This document shows, piece by piece, positions 8,972 through 15,893 of a stretch of 35,255 bases of DNA. The stretch lies in assembly GCA_009781235.1 (NCBI GenBank), contig WQYM01000004.1:1-35255 (forward strand). The letters run 5' to 3'. This DNA comes from Bacillota bacterium. GTDB lineage: Bacteria; Bacillota; Clostridia; Christensenellales; Pumilibacteraceae. Positions within the stretch are counted from its first letter, which is position 1. Each line of letters opens with the position of its first letter. The notes under the pieces are model-generated. The model was not told where the DNA came from, made no database searches, and saw only the letters and a list, made by a program, of their open reading frames with translations. Made by a program: the position numbers and the translations under genes.

Positions 8972-9012
8972 AAAGCCCGAAAAGCGTACGCTCTCTCTCT
9001 TTTCGGGCTTTT
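8972..9012 (+). terminator. Intrinsic terminator after ftsZ
   Basis: AAAGCCCGAAAAG (8972-8984) pairs with CTTTTCGGGCTTT (8999-9011) around a 14-nt loop, with Ts at the end. It separates ftsZ from spoIIGA. Confidence 0.85.
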
Positions 9013-9082
9013 ATCTACGCGTGTCTCGTGACCCGGTCACCGTGCACGGGGTGTTATTCGCTTTTGACATTGTGTGTTCCGT

Positions 9083-9190
9083 ACTTGTGACTTGTGCCTT
9101 ATGCCTTGATATCTTGTACCCGAATCCCGAACCTCGTGCCATCCACCACCCACCCTCCACTACCCACCACCCACCATCACTATCCCCCAC
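9083..9190. repeat. Degenerate heptamer array (one-armed) upstream of spoIIGA
   Basis: About 15 consecutive 7-bp units drift in sequence along the array: first CTTGTGA/CTTATGC-like, then CCCGAAT/CCCGAAC, then CCACCCA/CCATCCA. No inverted partner is nearby. The rest of the 9013-9212 gap holds nothing I can identify as a gene. Confidence 0.75.
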
Positions 9191-9212
9191 AAAAAGGCAA
9201 AGCCACCAAAAT

Positions 9213-9237
9213 TACGACAGGTTAAATCATATACAAT
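9213..9237 (+). promoter_or_regulatory. Probable spoIIGA promoter with a Spo0A-box-like site
   Basis: TACAAT (9232-9237) is a good -10 box but no -35 match lies 17 bp upstream. Instead 9213-9219 reads TGTCGTA on the minus strand, six of seven bases of the Spo0A box TGTCGAA. A promoter lacking a normal -35 and using Spo0A is what is known for spoIIG in Bacillus. The start codon is only 6 nt after the -10 box, so the transcript would be leaderless. Confidence 0.45.
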
Positions 9238-9243
9238 ACAGGT

Positions 9244-10161
9244 ATGACCGTATACATCGAGTCGGTGATATTGGATAATTTTTTTGCCACGCTATTAATC
9301 TCGGACGTCTCAATCCGGGCGCTTTCGATTTCGCGCTCAAAATTAACCAAATTCCGGATGCTTTTGGCGGCGTGTGTGGGGACGGCGGTTGCGCTGATTT
9401 ACCCGCTGCTAAAAATCCACGCCGCATTGCTATTCGCCGTAAAGTTTGCGTTGTTTGCCGTGCTGGCACTGATTTTATTCTGTAAAAAGGGGCGTAAGGC
9501 GGGACGGGTGGTATCCTCGTCTGCCGTGTTCCTCGCCCTAACTTTTGCGTTCGGCGGCGTATTATTTGCGATTGGGTTTTCGGTGTTCGGCGACGCCGGC
9601 AAAGCGCTGCGGTTGCCCGTTACAAACCTGCCGGTCGGGCTTGTTGCGGCGGGCGGCTGGGGCGCGTATTTATTGAGCCGCAAAGTAGCCCGCAAACTAA
9701 AACGCTCGCGGGATTTAAGTCAACTATTATTCCGTTACGAAATCTCGGTTGCGGGGAAAACGGTTACGGGGACGGCGTTTTTGGACACCGGCAACCGCCT
9801 GTACGATGCAAAAACCGATTTGCCCGTCATTGTGCTCGGCGCGCCCGCGTCGCTATCCATTTTAGGGGACGAGGGCTTGTCGGCACTGCTGTGGGATAAA
9901 GAGCGAGAAGTTTTTCCCGGTGCGCGCCATATCGCATTCAGCGGCGCGGGCGGAAAAAAAAGCCGGCTGCTTATCCTAAAACCAGACGCCGTCCGGTTCT
10001 ACGAGGGACAAGCAGAGCATATAATACAAGACGCGGTATTGGGATTAAGCTTAGGCAGCTTTAGCGATGCCGCAGAATACGACGTCCTCCTGCATCCCGC
10101 GCTGGTTGGTTCATTAATTGCGGTAGTGCCTGACGAGTGCAGTAGTGCAATAGTGCAATAG
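9244..10161 (+). CDS. spoIIGA: Sigma-E processing peptidase SpoIIGA
   Basis: The 305-residue product has an N-terminal membrane domain (hydrophobic segments at about 38-55, 60-80, 92-115, 128-146) and a C-terminal aspartic-protease-like domain with the motif FLDTGN, whose Asp181 is the expected catalytic residue. SpoIIGA removes the pro-sequence of pro-sigma-E in the mother cell after polar septation, when triggered by SpoIIR from the forespore. Its substrate sigE is the next gene. The ATG at 9244 gives a complete first membrane region; there is no Shine-Dalgarno sequence and the start lies 6 nt from a -10 box. The last eight codons (ECSSAIVQ, stop) are made of the GTGCAGTA-type repeat array that follows, so the natural C-terminus has been altered or extended by the repeat. 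Confidence 0.92.
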   Translation: MTVYIESVILDNFFATLLISDVSIRALSISRSKLTKFRMLLAACVGTAVALIYPLLKIHAALLFAVKFALFAVLALILFCKKGRKAGRVVSSSAVFLALTFAFGGVLFAIGFSVFGDAGKALRLPVTNLPVGLVAAGGWGAYLLSRKVARKLKRSRDLSQLLFRYEISVAGKTVTGTAFLDTGNRLYDAKTDLPVIVLGAPASLSILGDEGLSALLWDKEREVFPGARHIAFSGAGGKKSRLLILKPDAVRFYEGQAEHIIQDAVLGLSLGSFSDAAEYDVLLHPALVGSLIAVVPDECSSAIVQ

Positions 10162-10269
10162 TGCAGTAGTGCAGTAGTGATGGATGAGAACTTAGAGCAA
10201 ACCACGCAATATTTTTGAAACAATGTAAAAAAAGACAATAACTACTGCACTACTGCACTACTGCACTAT
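10137..10269. repeat. Octamer inverted-repeat element (AGTGCAGT type) between spoIIGA and sigE
   Basis: Left array 10137-10179 has five 8-bp units (AGTGCAGT/AGTGCAAT); right array 10241-10269 is inverted (ACTACTGC units). The core is 61 bp, begins ATGGATGAG and contains CAATATTTTTG, resembling the core of the ftsA-ftsZ element. The left array encodes the last residues and stop of SpoIIGA; the right one ends next to the sigE ribosome-binding site. It is the only array here with period 8. Confidence 0.95.
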
Positions 10270-10278
10270 GGGAGCACT

Positions 10279-10995
10279 ATGTTACACCTCAAAAAACTGT
10301 TATCGCGCATACTCACAAAGATTTTCGGCAATTTGGCGACCGAAAACATCCTCTATTACATAACCGGTTCCGAGGCTTTGCCGTTGCCGCTCTCGGGCGA
10401 GGAAGAGGCGGAGGCGATAAAAAATCTCGCGGCCGGGAGCGCCGACGCCAAAACGCTGCTGATCGAGCGCAATTTGCGCTTGGTTGTGTATATCGCGCGC
10501 AAGTTCGACAACACGGGCATGGATTTAGAGGATTTGATTTCGGTCGGCACCATCGGGCTCATTAAGGCGGTCAATTCGTTCGACCCCGAAAAAAATATTA
10601 AATTAGCGACGTACGCCTCGCGCTGCATCGAAAACGAAATCCTGATGTACCTGCGCCGCATGGTGCGCGTCCGCAGCGAGGTGTCGCTAGACGAGCCCTT
10701 AAACGTCGATTGGGAGGGCAACGAGTTGCTGATGAGCGACATTTTGGGGACGGAGCCGGATTTGGTCAGCAAAAACCTGGAGAACTCCGTCGAGCGCCAG
10801 TTGCTGTGGAGCGCCGTCGCCAAGCTAAACCACCGCGAAAAGGAAATCATGCAAATGCGTTTCGGGCTTTTCGGCAAGCAGGAAAAAACGCAAAAAGAGG
10901 TCGCCGATTTTTTGGGCATCTCGCAATCCTACATCTCGCGCCTCGAGAAAAAAATCATTTTCCGACTCAAAAGGGAAATCGCGAAGACGCTGTAG
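10279..10995 (+). CDS. sigE: Mother-cell sporulation sigma factor, pro-sigma-E
   Basis: The 238-residue product matches sigma-E along its length: an N-terminal pro-sequence of about 25 residues (basic and hydrophobic, [11 protein letters not shown]), the processing region before TGSEALP, region 2 with [12 protein letters not shown] and [13 protein letters not shown], and region 4 with [19 protein letters not shown]. After cleavage by SpoIIGA it directs early mother-cell genes. Ribosome-binding site GGGAG is 4 nt before the ATG and lies directly after the right arm of the repeat element. sigG, which follows sigE in many spore formers, is not here; metG comes next. Confidence 0.95.
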   Translation: MLHLKKLLSRILTKIFGNLATENILYYITGSEALPLPLSGEEEAEAIKNLAAGSADAKTLLIERNLRLVVYIARKFDNTGMDLEDLISVGTIGLIKAVNSFDPEKNIKLATYASRCIENEILMYLRRMVRVRSEVSLDEPLNVDWEGNELLMSDILGTEPDLVSKNLENSVERQLLWSAVAKLNHREKEIMQMRFGLFGKQEKTQKEVADFLGISQSYISRLEKKIIFRLKREIAKTL

Positions 10996-11002
10996 GGGCT
11001 CG

Positions 11003-11301
11003 GGGAGAGGGGATAGGGGATAGGTGATAGAGTTATTCGGGTCTGCTTAAGCGTTGTTGTGACCTATTTACGATTTACGATTTACAATTTACAAATTGCG
11101 GATGGATTGTCGAGTGAGAAAACGAATAATTGTTTGGAATAAAAGAGCAAATAGGCGGGAATCACAGGCACATCTCCCTAATTTGTAAATTGTAAATCGT
11201 AAATCGTAAATATTTTCGGTATCGGGTAGTCTTGAATTTCTCTATCCTCTATCCTCTATCCTCTCTATCCTCTATCCTCTATTCTCCAACCCCTATCCCC
11301 T
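11003..11301. repeat. Outer heptamer inverted-repeat element (GGGGATA type) between sigE and metG
   Basis: Left array 11003-11032 (GGGGATA, GGTGATA units) and a longer inverted right array 11239-11301 (CTCTATC units, then CCCCTATC). Its core is interrupted by a second complete element (11066-11211). The right array ends 8 bp before the metG -35 box. Confidence 0.9.
11066..11211. repeat. Inner nested heptamer element (ATTTACG type) with perfect 32-bp arms
   Basis: 11066-11097 and 11180-11211 are perfect 32-bp inverted repeats built from ATTTACG/ATTTACA heptamers. The core is 82 bp and begins GCGGATGG next to the left arm. It lies entirely inside the core of the outer GGGGATA element, which implies insertion of one into the other. 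Confidence 0.95.
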
Positions 11302-11308
11302 AATACGG

Positions 11309-11337
11309 TTGACAAGTAGATGCGCATAGATTATAAT
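11309..11337 (+). promoter_or_regulatory. Sigma-A promoter of metG (leaderless)
   Basis: Consensus TTGACA (11309-11314) and TATAAT (11332-11337), 17-bp spacer, in the context CGGTTGACA. The ATG at 11345 is 7 nt after the -10 box, where transcription should start. No T-box or other leader element can fit. Confidence 0.88.
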
Positions 11338-11344
11338 AATGATT

Positions 11345-13441
11345 ATGGCGAAAAAACTTTCAACCCAAAACAGTTTTCCCCCGATTCAAAAACCGACGTA
11401 CTATATCACGACGCCGATTTATTACCCCTCCGGCAAGTGGCATTTAGGGCACAGCTACACCACCGTCTGCTGCGACGCTTTGGCGCGCTTCAAGCGCATG
11501 AGCGGTTTTGACGTGTATTATTTAACCGGCACCGACGAACACGGCCAAAAAATCGAGGAACGTGCAGCGGCGGCGGGGCTTGAACCGAAAGCCTTTGTGG
11601 ACGGCCTTGTGGGCGAGATCAAGGTATTGTGGAAGCTTTTGGGTATCTCCAACGACGGCTTTATCCGCACGACCGATGAGAACCACAAAGCCGCGATTCA
11701 GCGGATTTTCACCACGCTCTACGAGAAAGGCGACATCTATAAATCCAAATACAAGGGGCGCTACTGTACGCCGTGCGAATCGTTCTGGACGGCGTCGCAG
11801 CTAAAAGAGGGCGACAAGTGCCCCGACTGCGGCCGTGACACGGTGGAGGCGGAGGAGGATTGTTATTTCTTCCGGCTTTCTAAATACCGCGAACCCTTAC
11901 TAAAACTCTTGACCGAATCCGATTTTTTGCAGCCCGCCAGCAGAGTTAACGAGATGGTGAACAACTTTTTGGCCGAAGAGGGGATGTTGGAGGATTTGGC
12001 GGTTTCGCGCACCTCGTTTAGGTGGGGAATTCCCGTACCGTTCGACGACGGGCACATCGTGTACGTGTGGGTGGACGCACTGTCTAACTACATCACCGCG
12101 CTCGGGTACGGTTCCGACGACGACGCGCTGTTCCAAAAATATTGGCCGGCGGATTTGCAGATGATGGCAAAGGAAATCGTGCGCTTCCATTCGATTATCT
12201 GGCCGGCGCTGTTGATGGGGCTGGGCGTCCCGTTGCCGAAAAAAGTGTACGGGCACGGCTGGCTTTTGTTTTCCGGCGGCAAGATGAGTAAAAGCGTGGG
12301 CAACGTGGTGGATCCGTTTATTTTGTGCAACCGCTACGGGGTGGATGCCGTGCGCTATTACCTTTTGCGTGAAATTTCGTTCGGCCAGGATTGCGATTAC
12401 GCCACCGAGAACTTATTGACGCGCTGTAACACCGATTTATGCAACGATTTAGGCAATCTCGTCAAACGTACCACCGCAATGGCGCGCCAGTATTTCGGCG
12501 GAAAAGTGACAAAATCCGCTAAAGATGTAGGTACGGAGTTCGACGCCGCGCTTATCGAAAAAATAAACGCCCTGCATTCGGAAGTGTCGGCCAAGCTTGA
12601 AAAGCTTGAAATCAGCCGCAGCTTAGAGACATTGTTTGACTTAGTTTCCTCGGCAAACAAATATATCGACCTAACCAAGCCGTGGGCTTTGTTTAAGGAA
12701 ACGAAAAACGAAGAACGAAAAACGAAAAACGATGGTGGAGACGCCGTGGAGAAAACCCTTAACGCCGTGCTCTACAACCTCCTCGAGGCCATCCGCGTTT
12801 CGGCGAATATGCTGTTGCCCTTTATCCAAAACGCGCCCGCAAAGATTTTTGCGTCCTTGGGCTTGCCCGTTCCCGACGATTTTTCGGCAATGAAATATGG
12901 CGCAATCGACACCTATCAAACCACCGAAAGCGAGGTGCTGTTTGCCCGATTGGACGTCAAAAAAGAGTTAGAGGAATTGGAATTATTAACGAATAACGAA
13001 AAACGAATAACAAATAACGTCGGAGGGGACGGCGATAAGGAACCAAACGCAAAATCCTCTCCCGAACCCCGAACCCCGAATCCCGAATCCCGCGGAAAGG
13101 AGCGCAGCGACAACAACATGATTACCATCGACGAATTTGCAAAACTCGAACTTAAAACCGCCGTGGTTACGGCGTGCGAAAAGGTTGAAAAAGCCGACAA
13201 GCTGCTAAAACTGACCTTAGATGTCGGCGGTCAAATGCGCACGGTTGTTTCCGGCATTGCCGCTTCGTACGCGCCTGCGGACTTAATCGGCCGCCAAGTC
13301 GTGTTGGTGTGCAATCTTCAACCAGCCAAGTTGCGCGGCATCGAAAGTCAGGGCATGATTTTGTGCGCGGTGGACGAAAATGATAAGCCCGTGATAGTAG
13401 AGCCCGGACGGGCAGTGCCGTCGGGCTCGACGGTGAGATAG
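11345..13441 (+). CDS. metG: Methionyl-tRNA synthetase with C-terminal tRNA-binding domain
   Basis: The 698-residue class I synthetase charges tRNA-Met. Visible parts: HIGH motif as HLGH in KWHLGHSYTT, zinc-knuckle cysteines CTPC and CPDC, KMSKS motif in GKMSKSVGN, the anticodon-binding helical domain, and a C-terminal EMAPII/Trbp111-like domain (from about ITIDEFAKLELK). I chose ATG 11345 over 11339 because the predicted transcription start falls on it; there is no Shine-Dalgarno sequence. Two heptamer arrays are read in frame: one adds about 12 residues (TKNEERKTKNDGG) in the anticodon domain after WALFKE, the other gives a linker of about 40 residues before the C-terminal domain. Both lie in loops, so the enzyme is probably active. 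Heads an operon with the membrane protein, tatD and radical SAM genes. Confidence 0.95.
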   Translation: MAKKLSTQNSFPPIQKPTYYITTPIYYPSGKWHLGHSYTTVCCDALARFKRMSGFDVYYLTGTDEHGQKIEERAAAAGLEPKAFVDGLVGEIKVLWKLLGISNDGFIRTTDENHKAAIQRIFTTLYEKGDIYKSKYKGRYCTPCESFWTASQLKEGDKCPDCGRDTVEAEEDCYFFRLSKYREPLLKLLTESDFLQPASRVNEMVNNFLAEEGMLEDLAVSRTSFRWGIPVPFDDGHIVYVWVDALSNYITALGYGSDDDALFQKYWPADLQMMAKEIVRFHSIIWPALLMGLGVPLPKKVYGHGWLLFSGGKMSKSVGNVVDPFILCNRYGVDAVRYYLLREISFGQDCDYATENLLTRCNTDLCNDLGNLVKRTTAMARQYFGGKVTKSAKDVGTEFDAALIEKINALHSEVSAKLEKLEISRSLETLFDLVSSANKYIDLTKPWALFKETKNEERKTKNDGGDAVEKTLNAVLYNLLEAIRVSANMLLPFIQNAPAKIFASLGLPVPDDFSAMKYGAIDTYQTTESEVLFARLDVKKELEELELLTNNEKRITNNVGGDGDKEPNAKSSPEPRTPNPESRGKERSDNNMITIDEFAKLELKTAVVTACEKVEKADKLLKLTLDVGGQMRTVVSGIAASYAPADLIGRQVVLVCNLQPAKLRGIESQGMILCAVDENDKPVIVEPGRAVPSGSTVR
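12698..12732. repeat. Heptamer array (AACGAAA type) inside metG
   Basis: About five AACGAAA/AACGAAG units read in frame as repeated Thr-Lys-Asn/Glu-Arg residues, followed by ATGGTGGAG. Same heptamer as the ftsQ-ftsA element. One-armed: no inverted partner within metG. Confidence 0.85.
12988..13094. repeat. Two heptamer arrays in the metG linker
   Basis: 12988-13019 has AACGAAT/AACGAAA/AACAAAT units followed by GTCGGAGGGG, the same junction as in the ftsQ-ftsA element. 13061-13094 has CCCGAAC/CCCGAAT units. The two are not inverted copies of each other. Both are in frame and encode the linker before the tRNA-binding domain. Confidence 0.8.
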
Positions 13442-13444
13442 TTT

Positions 13445-13470
13445 AACGAAAAACGAAAAAAGTCGGTTGG
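13445..13470. repeat. Short one-armed heptamer array after metG
   Basis: Two to three AACGAAA-type units followed by GTCGGTTGG, starting 4 bp after the metG stop. It looks like a decayed or minimal copy of the same family. Confidence 0.6.
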
Positions 13471-13483
13471 AAAAATTAAAAAT

Positions 13484-13825
13484 ATGCAAAAAAGGCAAAG
13501 CATTAGTATCGCCGGGCAGGTTGCGTTTGCCGTAGTCAACCTTGCCCTCGTCGGCAACAGTACGTTGTTAAGCTTTTTTGTTTCCCCGGTGGATTTTTTC
13601 TGGTACATCACCTACGCGCTCGTCGCGTGGTTCCCGCTGTCCTTTGGGATTGCCGCGCTTTATCACGCATGCACCGCGCCGAACCGAGAGCTTTACGCAT
13701 TGGCCGAGCTTAGGTTAAAAAAAGCAAAATGGTTTAACGTGTACGCGTTAGTCGGCAACATCATCATATCGGTGACTTGGATCCCTTGGATTATCGTTTC
13801 TTCGGTGGTCGTTACGCTTTTATGA
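13484..13825 (+). CDS. Small membrane protein of unknown function
   Basis: 113 residues with about three membrane helices (roughly 10-30, 38-60 and 88-112) and a charged middle segment (ELRLKKAKW). I do not recognise a family. The ribosome-binding site is weak (GGAAAAATT region). Its stop overlaps the tatD start as ATGA, so translation of tatD is probably coupled to it. Its place between metG and tatD suggests co-transcription with metG; no terminator lies between. Confidence 0.7.
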   Translation: MQKRQSISIAGQVAFAVVNLALVGNSTLLSFFVSPVDFFWYITYALVAWFPLSFGIAALYHACTAPNRELYALAELRLKKAKWFNVYALVGNIIISVTWIPWIIVSSVVVTLL

Positions 13826-14586
13826 TAGATACGCACGCACACCTAACCGACCCGCGTCTGGATGCGGCCGAAATCCTTGGCGCCATGGAAGCCGACGGCT
13901 TGTCCCGCATTATCACCGTGGGATACGACCGTTTTGCAAGTTACGAGGGTTTTAAAATCGCCCAAAGCCATGCGCACGTTTTTTGTACGCTCGGCTTCCA
14001 TCCGTCCAATACGGACGAGGCGAACGCGGACGAGTACGCGCGGATTTTGGAGCTTTCCCGCAACCCTAAAGTCGTCGGCATCGGCGAAATCGGGCTTGAC
14101 TATCACTACGACGATACCGATAAGCCGGTTCAACTGCGAGAATTCCTAAATCAATTGGACTTAGTAAAATCGGCGGATTTGCCCGTGGTAATCCACATGC
14201 GCGACGCCGACGCGGATATGTTTAGTATCATAAAAGACAATCTGCACAAGCTCCCAAAGCGCGGCGTGATGCACTGCTTTTCCGGCTCCCTAGAGTCCGC
14301 GCTCGAATACATTAAGCTCGGCTTTTATATCTCCTTTTCCGGAGCAATCACCTTTAAAAACGCCCGTGTCGCCCCGTCGGTGGCGCAAGGGATTCCGCAA
14401 GAGCGCATCCTCATCGAAACCGATTGCCCGTACCTCGCCCCCGAACCCTTCCGCGGCCGCCAAAACTACCCCAAGTACGTGAGGTATGTGTGCGAGAGGA
14501 TTGCCGTTTTGCGGGGAGTGAGCGCGGAAGAGATGGAAGAGATAACCACCCGCAACGCCTACGCGGCATTTGATAAGTTGAGGTAA
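13822..14586 (+). CDS. tatD: TatD-family metal-dependent deoxyribonuclease
   Basis: The 254-residue product has the metal ligands and motifs of TatD in order: DTHAHL at the start, GEIGLDYHY, VIHMRDA, MHCFSGS and ETDCPYLAPEPFRG. TatD enzymes are 3'-5' exonucleases acting in DNA repair or degradation. The start at 13822 is chosen because the family begins with the DTHAHL strand and ATGA overlaps the previous stop; a longer reading from 13777 would add 15 residues not typical of the family. metG next to tatD is a common arrangement in Firmicutes, and a TatD-linked radical SAM gene lies two genes downstream. Confidence 0.93.
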   Translation: MIDTHAHLTDPRLDAAEILGAMEADGLSRIITVGYDRFASYEGFKIAQSHAHVFCTLGFHPSNTDEANADEYARILELSRNPKVVGIGEIGLDYHYDDTDKPVQLREFLNQLDLVKSADLPVVIHMRDADADMFSIIKDNLHKLPKRGVMHCFSGSLESALEYIKLGFYISFSGAITFKNARVAPSVAQGIPQERILIETDCPYLAPEPFRGRQNYPKYVRYVCERIAVLRGVSAEEMEEITTRNAYAAFDKLR

Positions 14587-14592
14587 TGTGTT

Positions 14593-15057
14593 ATGATAAA
14601 ATCAAAAGAGCCATTTTTTTACGTAATTCTTCAGTTTGCGATGCTTGCGCTCATCATGGCGCACGCGGCAATATCGGAAGCGGTGCTAATAAAGCAGTCG
14701 GCATTTTGGAATTTACTGAGCGGCGACATTCCATTTGACGGAAAGCTTGTTTTCCTTGCAATTGCTTACGGTCATATTCTCCTTGCCATCATTTTCACCG
14801 TTTGCGCGGTACTTGTCAGAACCAAAATACTTAGCTTTTGCGCACTAACGCCTATCGCCGCAGGTCTCGGGTGCTTTACGCACGGCTGGATGATGCTTTT
14901 TTGGTTGCATAATCCGTCTGATAGCGATAAGAGTTTTTTATTCATATTTGGCGCAATTTTCATCTCGCTTGTCATTGCGTTGTTTTTAGCGGGGATTGGA
15001 CATTTTGTTTTTGCAAGGCGCGGGAAAAAGAAGAAAAACGAGGTGGAACGTGCATGA
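14593..15057 (+). CDS. Four-helix membrane protein of unknown function
   Basis: 154 residues with four predicted membrane helices (about 9-30, 52-74, 80-100 and 115-142) and a basic C-terminal tail (RRGKKKKNE), which would be cytoplasmic. No family is recognised. It starts 6 nt after the tatD stop with GAGG about 10 nt upstream, and its stop overlaps the next start as ATGA. Base composition is slightly more AT-rich than its neighbours, and it splits the usual tatD-radical SAM pair, so it may be a later arrival. Confidence 0.7.
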   Translation: MIKSKEPFFYVILQFAMLALIMAHAAISEAVLIKQSAFWNLLSGDIPFDGKLVFLAIAYGHILLAIIFTVCAVLVRTKILSFCALTPIAAGLGCFTHGWMMLFWLHNPSDSDKSFLFIFGAIFISLVIALFLAGIGHFVFARRGKKKKNEVERA

Positions 15058-15824
15058 AAAAATCCAACACATTCGTCTATGAATTTGAGGGCAACATCTA
15101 TATCAACCTCACCAACCGTTGTCCCAACGACTGCGTTTTTTGCTTGCGCCGCACTTCGGACGGGGTGGGGGGCGCGGTGTTGTGGCTGGAAAGAGAACCG
15201 GAAGCGAAGGAAGTGATTGAACAGTTAGGAGTGAGGAGTGAGGAATTAGGAATTAAGGATGGAAGTGTGGTTGCGGACGAACTTGTAGGGGCGGATGGCA
15301 ATCCGCCCGAACGTAAGGATTACTCACGAATTGCGGGCGGAATATCAACCGCCCCTACGGGAAGCAACATATCAAATCAATCGACCGTTCCTCACTCCTC
15401 ATTCCTCACTCCTCACTTTAACGAAGTGATTTTCTGCGGCTTCGGCGAGCCCACCTACCGCATTGACGCCCTCATCGCCGTTGCCGGGTACGCACATTCC
15501 ATCGGCCTTAAAACGCGGCTCAACACCAACGGCCTGGCCAATGCGATTCACGGCTTCGATATCGTGCCAAAACTTAAAGGCGTTATTGATACGGTTTCTA
15601 TCTCCCTAAACGAATCCTCCCCGGAGCGCTACGACGCCGTTTGCCGTCCGGAATTCGGTCTATGCGCATATGGGCATATCCTCGACTTTGCCGAAAAATG
15701 CGTCGCCGCCGGTATCCGCACCGTGTTGAGTGTCGTAGACGTCATCCCGCCGGAGGAAATTGAAAAATGCAGAGAGACAGCGGTAAGGATAGGCGCGGAG
15801 TTCCGGGTGCGCGAAAATCTTTGA
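15054..15824 (+). CDS. TatD-linked radical SAM protein carrying an in-frame repeat-element insertion
   Basis: The 256-residue product has the iron-sulfur cluster motif CPNDCVFC (Cys23, Cys27, Cys30), then LWLEREPEAKEVI, the SAM-binding FCGFGEPTYR and NTNGLAN. This matches the TatD-linked radical SAM family, in keeping with tatD two genes upstream; its substrate is not known to me. The family is close to 190-200 residues. The excess is explained by about 67 residues (roughly 56-122), encoded exactly by a repeat element at 15220-15420 whose length is a multiple of three and which has no stop in this frame. The insert splits EVIEQL from FNEVIFCGFGEPT, normally close together. The core fold may tolerate it as a loop, but activity is uncertain. 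Confidence 0.85.
   Translation: MKKSNTFVYEFEGNIYINLTNRCPNDCVFCLRRTSDGVGGAVLWLEREPEAKEVIEQLGVRSEELGIKDGSVVADELVGADGNPPERKDYSRIAGGISTAPTGSNISNQSTVPHSSFLTPHFNEVIFCGFGEPTYRIDALIAVAGYAHSIGLKTRLNTNGLANAIHGFDIVPKLKGVIDTVSISLNESSPERYDAVCRPEFGLCAYGHILDFAEKCVAAGIRTVLSVVDVIPPEEIEKCRETAVRIGAEFRVRENL
15220..15420. repeat. Heptamer inverted-repeat element (GGAGTGA type) inserted in the radical SAM gene
   Basis: Left array 15220-15254 (GGAGTGA, GGAATTA units) and inverted right array 15385-15420 (TCACTCC/TCATTCC units). The core begins AGGATGGAAG. Total length 201 bp, a multiple of three. A second, GC-rich palindromic element sits in its core at 15285-15358. Confidence 0.93.
15285..15358. repeat. GC-rich palindromic (REP-like) unit nested in the heptamer element
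   Basis: A 74-bp unit ends in the 10-bp inverted repeat GTAGGGGCGG / CCGCCCCTAC and contains two hairpins: GGGCGGAT-ATCCGCCC (15289-15308) and GGGCGG-CCGCCC (15335-15354). Similar CCCCTACGGG-containing palindromes occur at 34841-35110. Confidence 0.8.
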
Positions 15825-15841
15825 TGAAGGGTACAATCTTA

Positions 15842-15870
15842 TTGCATTTATATCCGGGATGCGCTAAAAT
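15842..15870 (+). promoter_or_regulatory. Sigma-A promoter of the BspA-like lipoprotein
   Basis: TTGCAT (15842-15847) and TAAAAT (15865-15870), 17-bp spacer, followed by AAAAGGAGG and ATG at 15894. Confidence 0.7.
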
Positions 15871-15893
15871 GGCAGGTGAAAAGGAGGCGTTTC

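Noticed and set aside
9021..9278. 85-codon open frame before spoIIGA
   Set aside because: It is mostly the degenerate heptamer array translated as His/Pro-rich sequence, and runs into spoIIGA in another frame.
10137..10269. Inverted arrays read as intrinsic terminators
   Set aside because: Cores of 36-130 bp, no T-run after the right arm in most cases, and copies inside coding frames argue against a terminator role as the main explanation.
11238..11344. T-box riboswitch upstream of metG
   Set aside because: The promoter puts transcription start at the ATG, leaving no leader, and no T-box sequence is seen.
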